From Fabrea salina (taxonomy: Eukaryota > Ciliophora > Heterotrichea > Heterotrichida > Fabreidae): a stretch of 64,000 nucleotides of DNA. A model generated the notes under the pieces. That model was not told the origin of the DNA and did no database searches. It was given only the letters and a program-made list of their open reading frames with translations. Shown here in pieces: positions 1 through 9,785 of this stretch. Both the position numbers and the translations under genes were made by a program. Numbering within the stretch: the first letter of the stretch is position 1; the number at the start of each line of letters is the position of its first letter. The DNA is taken from contig JALIHJ010000031.1 in assembly GCA_022984795.1 (NCBI GenBank), positions 1-64,000 of the forward strand, in the 5' to 3' direction.

Positions 1-295
1 CACCCTAACACCCTAACACCCTAACACCCTAACACCCTAACACCCTAACACCCTAACACCCTAACACCCTAACACCCTAACACCCTAACACCCTAACACC
101 CTAACACCCTAACACCCTAACACCCTAACACCCTAACACCCTAACACCCTAACACCCTAACACCCTAACCCAACACCCTAACACCCTAACACCCTAACAC
201 CCTAACACCCTAACACCCTAACACCCTAACACCCTAACACCCTAACACCCTAACACCCTAACACCCTAACACCCTAACACCCTAACACCCTAACA
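1..295. repeat. Telomere, (CACCCTAA)n
   Basis: The sequence opens with 21 perfect copies of CACCCTAA (1-168), a 5-base variant CCCAA (169-173), then 15 further perfect copies (174-293) before unique DNA. The C-rich strand reads 5'->3' into the chromosome, as expected for a left chromosome end. The repeat is a permutation of CCCTAACA, the heterotrich ciliate telomere. Unique DNA begins only 33 bp from the stop codon of the first WD40 gene. Confidence 0.98.
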
Positions 296-327
296 ACTAC
301 CAATCAAGTTAATCAATAATTCAATAA

Positions 328-1365
328 TTAAATTAAGTTAACTGACCATACGCGATCAGTATGGCCTTTTAGTTCTTGAGTCTGTTCACCGATAGATAGG
401 TCCCAAACTCTCACTGAATTGTCTCCAAAGCCACCTCCGGACACTAAGCACTTGTCATCACTTGATAGACTGACTGAAAGTACTCCTCCAGTGTGTCCTC
501 TGAGTACTTGAGTAGTTTCTCCGGAAGTGAGACTCCACACTCTAATTGTTCTGTCCCTACTTCCTGAGACTATAAACTGCTCGTCACTTGAAATAGCAAC
601 TGAGTTAGCCCAACCACCATGTCCTTGAAGGACTCTAATCAAGTCTCCAGAAGTAAGACTCCACACTCTAACAGTGCAGTCATTACTTCCAGAGACAATG
701 AATTGGTCAGTCTTCGAAATGGCCACTGATAAAACACAATCACTATGGCCTTCAAGGACCCTAATCACTTCTCCAGTAGTTAGACTCCACACCCTGAGTG
801 TTTTGTCACCACTACCAGAGACAATGAATTGGTCCTTGCTAGAAATGGCCACTGACCTAACCCAATTACTATGACCTTTGAGTACCTGAGTGGTTTTTCC
901 AGAAGCTAGACTCCACACTCTAAGTGTTTTGTCTGCGCTCCCCGATACAATCCACTCTCCATCACTAGAAATGGCTACAGAGTATACCCAATTACCATGC
1001 CCCTTGAGTACTTGGGCTACTTGCCCAGTAGCTAGACTCCACACTTGAATGGTGGAGTCATCACTAGCAGACACTAGTATCCCTTTCTTAAGAGACACAG
1101 CAACTGAATTGACACATCCAGTATGCCTTTCAAGGATCTTAGTCTGTCTAAACCCAGGTTTCCATACTTCAGAGTGGAAGGAGGCTTCATAGAATTGCTT
1201 GTTGACTCTTGCAATTCCAATTAGCTCTTCAGGACCCAGGAACTTAAACACCTCGAGAATAGGTCTTAGATTACCCACTCTTTCAAAGGTGAATAGTTTC
1301 CTTGACCCTCTCCAAATCCTGACAGTCTTATCAGCACTTCCACTAACAATCAGCCTAGGTTCCAT
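328..1365 (-). CDS. F-box-like/WD40 propeller protein, copy 1
   Basis: Encodes 345 residues. The first strand (residues 4-19, ending VRIW) is followed by an F-box-like helical segment (about 39-70, around PEELIGIARVNKQF), then six full WD repeats of about 41 residues and a last half repeat ending VWSVNLI. The N-terminal strand would pair with the last half repeat to close a seven-blade propeller, which places the F-box inside it. F-box/WD40 proteins usually act as substrate receptors of SCF ubiquitin ligases, so that role is inferred. The ATG at 1365 is preceded by TGATAA, also seen at copy 2. This is the last gene before the telomere and is one of a local family with related sequences at 4611, 6162 and 7903. 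Confidence 0.85.
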   Translation of the reverse strand: MEPRLIVSGSADKTVRIWRGSRKLFTFERVGNLRPILEVFKFLGPEELIGIARVNKQFYEASFHSEVWKPGFRQTKILERHTGCVNSVAVSLKKGILVSASDDSTIQVWSLATGQVAQVLKGHGNWVYSVAISSDGEWIVSGSADKTLRVWSLASGKTTQVLKGHSNWVRSVAISSKDQFIVSGSGDKTLRVWSLTTGEVIRVLEGHSDCVLSVAISKTDQFIVSGSNDCTVRVWSLTSGDLIRVLQGHGGWANSVAISSDEQFIVSGSRDRTIRVWSLTSGETTQVLRGHTGGVLSVSLSSDDKCLVSGGGFGDNSVRVWDLSIGEQTQELKGHTDRVWSVNLI

Positions 1366-2273
1366 TTATCAGGCAGTACCAGAAAAGACAAAAACTTTAA
1401 AGGAACTAGAATGAGTTCTTACAAAACTTTAACTACTTGATTGGGAGTCCAGTATTGCTTTGGTTACTAGTTATCAAAGAATTGTTTGAATTAATCGGAC
1501 ATAGACAACAAGAAATCAAGCATGACATCTGGGAACTAGTGCTTAATACACCTAGGACTAGAACTCAGAGTTTTAAAGTAATTCTTGACACCCAAGTTGA
1601 AAGTGATTTGTAAGGGACCAATGATAGTCCTAGAAACAAGCTTTCATTGATAGGTAAAGTAATCTTCCTGGAATTTACAGAGTCAATCCTTTTGATAGGA
1701 ACTCAGTAGATCTATTTGTTTGATTCATCCAGTTGAACACAAACTATGCACATCACAGTCTGATTTAGTTTAGGTATAATAACTAGACGTCTGGAGTTAT
1801 GTTCATTACAGAAGCCTTTCAGAAAACTGCAGTCTGGAATAAGTCAGAGTAATGGAAGTAATAGTAGAAAGGATCCTAGCAAACAGTGAAAAACTAGGTT
1901 ATCAGAAACACAGTCTAAGACTAAGGAGTGTAGTTCGTAGAGATCACAGGAATGCAAGGAAATTCCGATTATTGAACTCTAATCTTATTCAGTTGAAATA
2001 ACTTACTAATCCTACTAAAGTGAGTGAAAAGTACACCCTAACACCCTAAGCATAAACCACAGAAGTTACAGCAACAACCCAGACTCAATAAACAAACAAC
2101 TCATTAAAAACTTTCTTACTTTTTAGTTCTAATTCTAAAGTATGTAAGTCTATTACAGTGTCGATGTTTAAGCTTGTGATTTGAGAACTCTAACAATTAA
2201 AAGACTGTATTAGCATAGTTCTTCACACAGTTCTTCTTCATACAAGCAATCAAACTCTGAATATTGTATATAA
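1366..2273. other. Subtelomeric spacer
   Basis: About 900 bp, AT-rich and broken in all frames. The part next to copy 1 (to about 1760) still resembles the DNA upstream of copy 2 (5649 to about 5950). Shared blocks include the sequence just before both start codons and a segment near 1685 and 5805 containing AATCCTTTTGATAG. The duplication therefore covered flanking DNA as well as the gene. The interstitial telomeric repeat at 2034 lies here. I see no RNA gene. Confidence 0.6.
2034..2049. repeat. Interstitial telomeric repeat (2 units)
   Basis: Two perfect tandem units, CACCCTAACACCCTAA, in the same orientation as the terminal telomere but 1.74 kb inside it. A perfect 16-base match is very unlikely by chance in a 64 kb window. 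It may mark a former or alternative chromosome end. Confidence 0.9.
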
Positions 2274-3463
2274 ATGGAAAGTAACCCAGTACTTGCATTA
2301 GACTCAGAGGTGTGCAAAGACTCATTCACTCAGTACATTTGTACACTCCAGAGACTATTCAACAGTGACATGAATGAAGAGACTCTAGGAGTATTCAATC
2401 AGGAAGTGGATAGACTCAAAAAGTCACTTGGTCTATCCAAAGTCCCCAAGAATTACAAGGGACTCAGAATTCTTGAAAGGGATAATGCAATCAAAGTCCT
2501 GGCATTCCTGGCTGTGTACAAGAACAGCCAAATAATCAATGAAGACTTTGAGTACTTCCAAAGAGAAAAGGTGCAAATCAGTCGTACTTTGAGCCTTTAC
2601 ATGAGACCAATAGAAGAAGACTCTCTACTAGGCGAGTTAAATGAGACTACAGGAGAAGCAGAAATGAAAAGAAGAATAGTGCTTTCTTTTTGGGTTACTG
2701 CACTTCTACATGACATGAGGTTGAAAGTTCTGCCCTACATAGAACTACCGCTTTCCTCAATAGAGAAAATCTCACCGGAAATGTTTGGTTTCTTAGAACA
2801 GGTAGTCGAAACTACTGCATTCAGAGCTGCATTAAGAAGGATCCCAGAAGTGAAACTGGCAAGAGTTGCTGAAGTTTTGCAGAACTTGAGAGAAAACTCT
2901 TACTTTTGTGATAGACTACCAGAAGGAGTGCAAGGAGTCTCTGTGTTGGGTAATCATGTGATTCTAACGAAAGAGTACGATTACAGAATAGAGGGCAGTA
3001 GGAATAAACGCATAATAGGGCAAATCTCATTTGAAAGCACTTTAATACACGAACTGGGTCATATACTGTACCGATTTCATAAGGAAGAAAACTGGTACAA
3101 ACTCAGTCCAGAAAAGCCTTGCAAAAGAATCAGAATGATTCAAGAAGAACTCAACGAAGAGTCAAACTCCCTCAGAAAAGAACACCCAGTGACACCTTTG
3201 AAGAAACTCAAGAAAGTGAAATGGGCAATCACTTAGAGACTCAGCTATTTGGGTTCAGAATTGAGGAAATGAACCTAGACCTAGCTGAGTTCTTGTTAGA
3301 AATTTCCAACTGGAATGCATCTCTAGAAAGTTTCCAGGAAGAAGTACTCAAGAACTACAGACAAGGAGTCAGCAAGGGACAGAAGTCATTCAAGATCAAG
3401 AAGTTAGTTGAGTACAGAGCAGGCATTGCTGGGTGCTTCTACGACATAAACAGACACAAGTGA
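2274..3463 (+). pseudogene. Zincin-type metallopeptidase, frameshifted
   Basis: Two overlapping reading frames (2274-3236 and 3119-3463) together look like one protein of about 395 residues. The first frame holds a clear zinc-binding HExxH motif (TLIHELGHILYR, near residue 265). The second holds EMGNHLETQLFG, a good candidate for the third zinc ligand region (E) that follows the HExxH helix in many zincins. Switching frames needs a -1 or +2 step. No 15- or 16-nt GT-AG intron fits, so this is a frameshift, an assembly error or an unusual recoding site. I cannot assign the peptidase family. The product ends with TGA at 3461. It sits alone on the plus strand between two WD40 copies. Confidence 0.6.
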
Positions 3464-4610
3464 AGAACCTTAAACACTCTAAGTAATGATTAGGATCTTA
3501 AGTTCTTGTTGATGCACTTCTCTCAGCAGTGAAGTACTTCTCCAGGATTAGTGTTCTTTGGTCTAAGTCTTTAGTTGTCATCGATGCTCAACGAAGTTTA
3601 TCAAAGTCTCTTCAGTTGTTCTGAGTATTCAAAACACTTCAAAAGACTGCATTGGGTTGTTTGATTAACTACTCTTTGCACCTTCAAAAATGAAAGTATT
3701 CAATTAAGTTTTAAACTAACATATTTTCTGCACACTATAGATCTTAGTACTTTTAGGCTCAGAAACTCTGGCAACAAAGATCATGATCCTGAAGAAGAAT
3801 TCACCCAAAATCAAAGAGACTGAAGAAGTGCTACAACAAACAAGTAGTAAAGCATCTAGTTATCTGCATTCTGTCCTTTGAGTTGTGTAATGAATGCATT
3901 GCTACTAGACTTACAGTTAGACAAGAACAAAAACTACATAGTGTGTAATGTCCTAATTGGTAACTAGAAACAGAACATACACTAAAGGAATTCCAAGTTA
4001 GAGAAGTTTGGTAGATCTAAATTTCCTTGATCTTAGAGTGAATTTAAAAGGAATATTAAGTAACAATGCAACCTAAAATTATCTGAGTCTTCTAAAAGAC
4101 AAGAACCAGGTACAGTCAATAATAGACACCATAAGTACTTAACAGGTTTTCTAATTTTAGATGCTCCAAACAAGTACTTCTGAAGCTAGGATAGAAAGTG
4201 GTACTGAACAAAACACACCATCATAGACTTCTGGTGTATTATTAAGGGTAGGTAAATGAAGACTTTAAATGCAATTTCAGCTTTTGGATAATCTGAACTC
4301 TGTAGAGATGAACTGAGTGTAGCATCCATAGGAGAACTCAAAATCAAAGCATGACAAAGAAGTTGTTGAGCTTAATAAAGAACTCAATACAAGTTAGCAG
4401 TTAGCTAAAGAACTCAAGAAGAGTTGTGATATGCTACTCCAGAGTCAAACACTTGCTATAGTAATGCTAGTTTGGTGTTATCCCCTTAGATTTAGTAATT
4501 TAATTAAATTGACCCTCAGTAGTTGTTGCTGAAGACCTTTATATTATTATGCAAAGTGGAAGCAAGAATGTATCAAGAACTAGCAATCAAATTATTCAAT
4601 AATTCAATAA
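3464..4610. other. Subtelomeric spacer, possibly decayed genes
   Basis: About 1.15 kb without a sustained reading frame. Short stretches (for example 3780-3850 and 4340-4420) have the repeated GAAGAA/AAAGAACTCAA texture of coiled-coil coding sequence, so decayed gene fragments are possible. I cannot name a source. The last 35 bp, next to the stop of copy 2, match the 35 bp between the telomere and copy 1. Confidence 0.45.
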
Positions 4611-5648
4611 TCAAATCAAGTTAACTGACCACACATGATGAGTATAGCCTTGCAGTTCTTGAGTCTGTTGACCTGTAGAGAGGTCCCAGACTCTCACTGA
4701 ATTGTCTCCATAGCCACTTCCAGACACCAAGTACTTTTCGTCACTTGATAGCTTGACTGAAAGTACTTGTCCGTTATGTCCTCTCAGTACTTGAATAGTT
4801 TCTTCAGAAGCTAAACTCCACATTCTGATGGTTTTGTCTCCACTTCCCGAGACTATGAACTGCTCGTCACTTGAAATAGCAACTGACCAGACCCATTCAA
4901 CATGCCCTTGTAGTACTCTAATTTGTTCTCCGGAATCAAAATTCCACACTCTAATAGTGCGGTCCCTACTTCCAGAGACAATGAATTGGTCAGTCTTCGA
5001 AATGGCCACTGATAAAACACAATCACTATGGCCTTCAAGGACTCTAATCACTTCTCTAGTGGTTAGACTCCACACCCTAAGTGTAGCGTCATCACTGCCA
5101 GAGACAATGTATTCATCCTTACTAGAAATGGCCACTGACCTAATCCAATCACTATGACCTTTGAGGACTAGAGTGTCTTTCCCAGAAGCTAGACTCCACA
5201 CTCTAAGTGTATTGTCTAAACTCCCCGACACGACCCACTCGCCATCGCTAGAAATGGCCAATGAGTATACTCCACTACTATGCCCCTTGAGTACTTGGAT
5301 TACTTGTCCAGTAGCTAGACTCCACACTCGAATGGTGCAATCATCACTAGCAGACACTAATATCCCTTTCTTTCGAGACACAGCAACTGATCTGACACAC
5401 TCAGTATGACCTTTCAACACTCTAGTTTGTATGAACCCGGGTTTCATTACTTCAGAGTGAAAAGAGGTTTCATAGAATTGCTTATTCACTCTTGCAATTC
5501 CGATAACCTCTTCAGGACTCAGAAACTTAAACACCTCTAGAATGGGTCTTAAGTTACCTACTCCTCTAAAGGTGAATAGTTTCTTTGATCCTCTTCAGAC
5601 TCTGACAATATTATCAGCACTTCCACTAACAATCAGCCTAGTTTCCAT
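4611..5648 (-). pseudogene. F-box-like/WD40 protein, copy 2, with in-frame TGA
   Basis: Same length as copy 1 (1038 bp) and colinear with it: closing strand, F-box-like segment, six WD repeats, final VWSVNLI. Codon 18 is TGA (5595-5597) where copy 1 has TGG, the Trp of VRIW. An ATG within the F-box region (5534) would still give 307 residues without the propeller-closing strand. It could therefore be a pseudogene, a gene using the downstream start, or a sequencing error. About 159 bp (4777-4935) are almost identical to copy 3, and about 70 bp near 4972 are identical to copy 1 near 692, as expected from gene conversion. Confidence 0.75.
4777..4935 (-). repeat. Near-identical tract shared with 6328-6486
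   Basis: 159 bp spanning about one and a third WD repeats are identical between copy 2 and copy 3 apart from one C/T difference (4848 versus 6399). Sequence on either side diverges quickly. This is a typical footprint of recent gene conversion or unequal crossing-over between the two genes. Confidence 0.75.
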
Positions 5649-6161
5649 TTATCAGGCAGTACCAGAAAAAGGTCTGAAGAGAAACACTTTAAGGAAAATG
5701 GGTACTCTAGGGTTAGAATCTAGATATAGATGATTAAAAATCAAACATACAAATAATCAAGCATTACATCTGCCAGAGCAATTCTTAAAAACTTAAGTTA
5801 ATCCTTTTGATAGAAACCTCAGTAAACCCTTAGTCTACTTCATGACACAATTCTGAACAGTCTGGGCATCATGCTTCATGAACACTTGGTTAATTGCTGA
5901 CTTGTTGTGCTTGTAGCTATTTGATTTATCCAGTTAATGACTTCTTCTAAGTAGTTGAAAATGAACTTATCAGGACCAGAAGGATGCACTCTCAAAAATC
6001 AACACGGGTTTCTTTATTCTTTAGTGAGTTCTTCTAAAGTTTGATGTCAATTTAGTGGTTGCCACTCCCAAATCAGAACACAAATTCTGTCACAGGTCTC
6101 TGCAAGTTAAAGTAGATGGTCTGACTAGAAGAGTTGATTAAGTCCAAAACGCAATAATGAA
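5649..6161. other. Spacer between WD40 copies 2 and 3
   Basis: About 510 bp of AT-rich DNA with no long reading frame. The right part, next to copy 2, is related to the DNA upstream of copy 1. No other feature recognised. Confidence 0.5.
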
Positions 6162-7568
6162 TTAAATCAAGTTAACAGACCATACAGCATTACTGTGGCC
6201 TTGTAGTATCTGGATCTGTTTACCTCTGATAAGGTCCCAAACTCTCACCGTAGGGTCTACATTGCCACCTCCAGACACCAAGTACTTGTCATCGCTCGAT
6301 AAGTTGACTGAAAGTACGTGTCCAGTGTGTCCTCTCAGTACTTGAATAGTTTCTTCAGAAGCTAAACTCCACATTCTGATGGTTTTGTCTCCACTTCCTG
6401 AGACTATGAACTGCTCGTCACTTGAAATAGCAACTGACCAGACCCATTCAACATGCCCTTGTAGTACTCTAATTTGTTCTCCGGAAGTAAAACTCCACAG
6501 CCTAACAGTGGAGTCATCACTGCCAGAAGCGATGTATCTGTCGCTTTTGGAAATAGCCACTGTTCTGACCCAACGAGTATGGCCTCTTAGGACCCTAAGT
6601 TCTTCTCCAGTAGTTAGACTCCAAACTCTTAATGTGCAGTCGTAACTACTAGAAACAATGTATTCATCCTTGCTAGAAATGGCTAGTGACCTAATAGGAC
6701 CACTATGGCCTTTGAGGACTAGTGTGGTTAGTCCGGAAGCTAGACTCCACACCCTAAGTGTTTTGTCATAACTTGCTGAAACCACATACTTCCCATCGCT
6801 AGAAATGGCCACAGACCTTACCCAGTAACTATGTCCCTTGAGTACTTGGGTTATTTGTCCAGTAGTTAGACTCCACACTTGAAGGGTGCAGTCATCACTA
6901 GCAGACACTAGTATCCCTTTCTTTAGAGACACAGCAACTGAACAGACAGCTCCAGTATGCCCTTGGAGCACTTTAGCTTGGCCATCTTCCCAAATCCTGA
7001 TGGTACTATCGTCGCTACTCGATACAACAACAGGTTCAATTCTCCTAGGAGTATCGAGTTGTTGATTGAGCAGGTCTTGGTGGGTCTTGTTGGCTTTATT
7101 GAGTTGATTGGTGAGTTCAGTGATCTTTTCTTGGAGCACTGTTTTTTCTTGCTTGTAAGACTCAACAGTTTGGTTTTTTAGGACTTGTAGTTCTTGAAGT
7201 TGGTTGTTGAAGCCTAGTTGGTTAATTAGTTTCTCGAACAGGTTTTTAGGCTGGACTTGGTTGAGTTGGTCGATGGCTGAGGGAATGTCAGATTGTGACT
7301 TAGTCAGTGCACTCTTTAGTTCTTCAAGTACAATGAGTTGCTCAGAAACTAGTCTCTCAACTTCTGAGACAATAAGGGTGTTTAGTTTGTTAATTTCCTC
7401 TTTTTTACGGGAAATCATGCTGAGCACTCCGTTCATTTGGTCACTTTGAGTAAGAGGAGCAGCGGTGTGGCCTTGTCTAAGATGAAAAGCAACCATGTGG
7501 TCATATAAGAGCTCTTCACAAGTGCATTTGGAAATGGCTTGGCACCCTGAGGCACAGTTGGCCAGCAT
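6162..7568 (-). CDS. Zinc-motif/coiled-coil/WD40 protein, copy 3
   Basis: Encodes 468 residues. The N-terminus carries C-x3-C-x5-C-x-C followed by spaced histidines (DHMVAFHLRQGH), which looks like a small B-box-like zinc site. Residues about 45-180 are rich in heptads and predicted coiled coil (LQELQVLKNQ, KITELTNQL). The rest is a seven-blade WD40 propeller closed by the strand STIRIW before the first full repeat and VWSVNLI at the end. Unlike copies 1 and 2 it has no F-box segment. The layout (zinc site, coiled coil, interaction domain) recalls TRIM proteins without a RING, so a scaffold or ubiquitin-linked role is only a guess. The reading frame is intact. Confidence 0.85.
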   Translation of the reverse strand: MLANCASGCQAISKCTCEELLYDHMVAFHLRQGHTAAPLTQSDQMNGVLSMISRKKEEINKLNTLIVSEVERLVSEQLIVLEELKSALTKSQSDIPSAIDQLNQVQPKNLFEKLINQLGFNNQLQELQVLKNQTVESYKQEKTVLQEKITELTNQLNKANKTHQDLLNQQLDTPRRIEPVVVSSSDDSTIRIWEDGQAKVLQGHTGAVCSVAVSLKKGILVSASDDCTLQVWSLTTGQITQVLKGHSYWVRSVAISSDGKYVVSASYDKTLRVWSLASGLTTLVLKGHSGPIRSLAISSKDEYIVSSSYDCTLRVWSLTTGEELRVLRGHTRWVRTVAISKSDRYIASGSDDSTVRLWSFTSGEQIRVLQGHVEWVWSVAISSDEQFIVSGSGDKTIRMWSLASEETIQVLRGHTGHVLSVNLSSDDKYLVSGGGNVDPTVRVWDLIRGKQIQILQGHSNAVWSVNLI

Positions 7569-7902
7569 TACAAATGGAAGGTACTAAGAAATAAGAAGTA
7601 ATTTAGGAAATAGCTAGGAATTGGTTACTTAAGCATAGCCTGAATGGTCGGATGTAATCAGAATGGACAAGGGAAAGTAAAGGGTAGTAAGTAGTTCATT
7701 ACTGTATAAGTGTTTTAGTGTTTAACAGTGGTAGAGCTATGCCTTAAAGGCCCAAAGGTTATGGTATCCATGTGAAGTAGTTAAATTAAAAGAATATCGA
7801 AAAGTATTAATCTAGCTATTAGCGATGCTTGAACTAAGTATTCCGGAATCCTTTGGAGATCAAAAAATATTAAAGAGATTGTTAACAATGAAAAAATTCA
7901 AG
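7569..7902. other. Spacer between WD40 copies 3 and 4
   Basis: 334 bp, AT-rich, with no reading frame or repeat I can recognise. It holds the promoter of copy 3 and the 3' end of copy 4. Confidence 0.5.
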
Positions 7903-9387
7903 TTAAATTAAGTTAACTGACCAGACATCATTGGTATGGCCTTGCAGTTCTTGAGTCTGTTGACCTGTAGAGAGGTCCCAAACTCTCACTGAATTGTCTC
8001 CATAACCATCTCCAGACACCAGGTACTTTTCGTCACTTGATAGCTTGACTGAAAGTACTGCTCCATTATTTTCTGTGAGTACTTGAATAGTTTCTCCAGA
8101 AGTCAGACTCCACACTCTAATGGTTTTGTCTCCACTTCCTGAGACTATGAGCTGCTCGTCACTTGAAATAGCCACTGACCTGACAATCCCACCATGTCCT
8201 TGAAGGACTCTAATCAGGTCTCCAGAAGCTAGACTCTACACTCTAATAGTGCGGTCCTTACTCCCAGAGACAATGTATCGATCAGTCTTTGAAATGGCCA
8301 CCGAGTTGACCCAATCACTATGGCCTTGAAGGACTCTAATCACTTCTCCAGTAGTTAGACTCCACACTCTGAGTGTATAGTCATAACTACCAGAGACTAT
8401 GAATTGGTCACTGCTAGAAATTGCCACTGAGCTAACAACACTACTATGACCTTCGAGTATTCGAGTGGTTTGTCCAGAAGCTAGACTCCACACTCTAAGT
8501 GTTTTGTCTCTACCTCCTGACACAACCCACTCGCCATTGCTAGAAACAGTCGCAGAGTATACCACATTGCTATGTCCCTTGAGTACTTGGGTTACTTGTG
8601 CGGTAGCTAGACTCCACACTCGAATGGTAGAATCAGCACTACTAGACACCAGTATCCCTTTCCTATCAGACACAGCAACTGACCAGACACGATCAGTATG
8701 ACCTTGAAGTACTCTAGCTTGGCTATTTTCCCAAATCCTGATGGTACTATCATCACTTCCAGACACAATAATAGGTAGTTCTGTCCATAGGTCTTTTTTT
8801 TCCCTCGGATGGTTTCCTTTTTTCTGCAGTTCTTGGATTATTTGGTCTTTAGCTTTGACTTGCTGATTGAGGTCACATAGTTGCTTTTCTAGTTTCTGGT
8901 GCTTGTTCTTGGCTTCCTCAAGTTGATTAACGAGATCAGTTATTCTTTCATGAAGGGTTCTTTCCCTCTGTCGCCAAGACTTGGCAAATTGCTTGGCTTG
9001 AGACGGCACTTCTTGTAATTTGTTGTCGAAGCTAAATTGGCTGATTAGTTTATTGAAGAGGTCGCTAGGTTGGAATTGATTTATTTGTTCAAGGGTGCTG
9101 GGGATGGCTGAGTAAGACTCAACCACAGCATCGCTCAGTCGCTTGAGTTGAATAAGCTCTGCATACGTTATTTCCTCCACTTTCGAAAGAATTAGCTTTC
9201 TTAACTGGGTGACTTCCTGTCTCTTATATGAGATTATGTTTAGGACTTCGTTCACCTCGTCAGCTTCAGTCAAAGCGTTAGCGGAGTGGCCTTGCTTAAT
9301 GTGGCAAACAATCATATGGTCACACAAAAACTCTTCACAGCTGCACTTTGAAATAGCTCTACAACCTAATGGGCAGTTGGTTTGCAT
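7903..9387 (-). pseudogene. Zinc-motif/coiled-coil/WD40 protein, copy 4, with in-frame TAG
   Basis: Colinear with copy 3: C-x3-C-x5-C-x-C plus histidines, a coiled coil (about residues 50-200), then the WD40 propeller. The frame is broken once, by TAG at 8236-8238 where family members have TGG in RVWSLASG. After the TAG the same frame continues through two more WD repeats to VWSVNLI. Without read-through the product is 383 residues with an open propeller. As in copy 2, the lost codon is the conserved Trp of a WD repeat and the change is G to A on the coding strand. Confidence 0.75.
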
Positions 9388-9785
9388 AATAAATATGAAC
9401 CAGAAAAGGCCTTTAGGTGCGAAGTTTTAAATATAATTTAACCTTTGAGCTCATTGGGAGCAGTAAGGCCTATTTCTGATTAGTCTTGATTAAGTTAGGG
9501 ATAAAATTAGGGTGGTTTTGGATTAGAATCTTAAGGTTCCACATTGTAACTGACTTATAAGTCACTTCGAGATACAATTACCTGTCATCACTTGATAAGC
9601 TAAGTGAAAGTACTCCTTCAGTGCTTCCTTTAGTGCTTGTGTGATCTCTCCAGAAGCGAGACTCCAGACGTCCAGTAATTCAGACTTACCTTTGGTTGAA
9701 ATAGCAACTGGGTTGACTTTGGTTTTCTTCAAAGTCCTGAAAAAGTTAGAAAAACTAAATGGTTATCAGGAATTGAGCACAATGT
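9388..9785. other. Spacer holding a WD40 gene stub
   Basis: About 400 bp between copy 4 and ALG13. No open reading frame. It contains the degraded WD40 segment listed separately and one isolated TTAGGGTG unit near 9507, which is expected by chance. Confidence 0.5.
9577..9720 (-). pseudogene. Decayed WD40 repeat fragment
   Basis: About 145 bp align with the WD40 family, for example CATCACTTGATAAGC, GTGAAAGTACTCCTTCAGTG and GAAATAGCAACTG, matching copy 1 near 440-600. Frames are broken and the ends are ragged. It marks the inner edge of the amplified WD40 array. Confidence 0.75.

Noticed and set aside
1-295. CRISPR-like or satellite array
   Set aside because: The unit is 8 bp without spacers and lies at the very end; it is a telomere.
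2034-2049. Template region of a telomerase RNA gene
   Set aside because: The motif is the right size, but I see no conserved ciliate upstream element, no pol III-type promoter and no convincing fold. The same objection applies to 12509-12521.
3119-3236. An intron explaining the frameshift in the metallopeptidase gene
   Set aside because: The only 15-nt GT-AG candidates here keep the frame unchanged; the shift needs a length of 3n+2, and no 17-mer with GT-AG ends is present.
5595-5597. UGA = Trp, as in Blepharisma, to rescue WD40 copy 2
   Set aside because: Proteins of 1790, 1569 and over 1100 residues here use only TGG for Trp and have no internal TGA, and TGA ends RIO1 and the VPS13-like gene. 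It would also not explain the TAG in copy 4.
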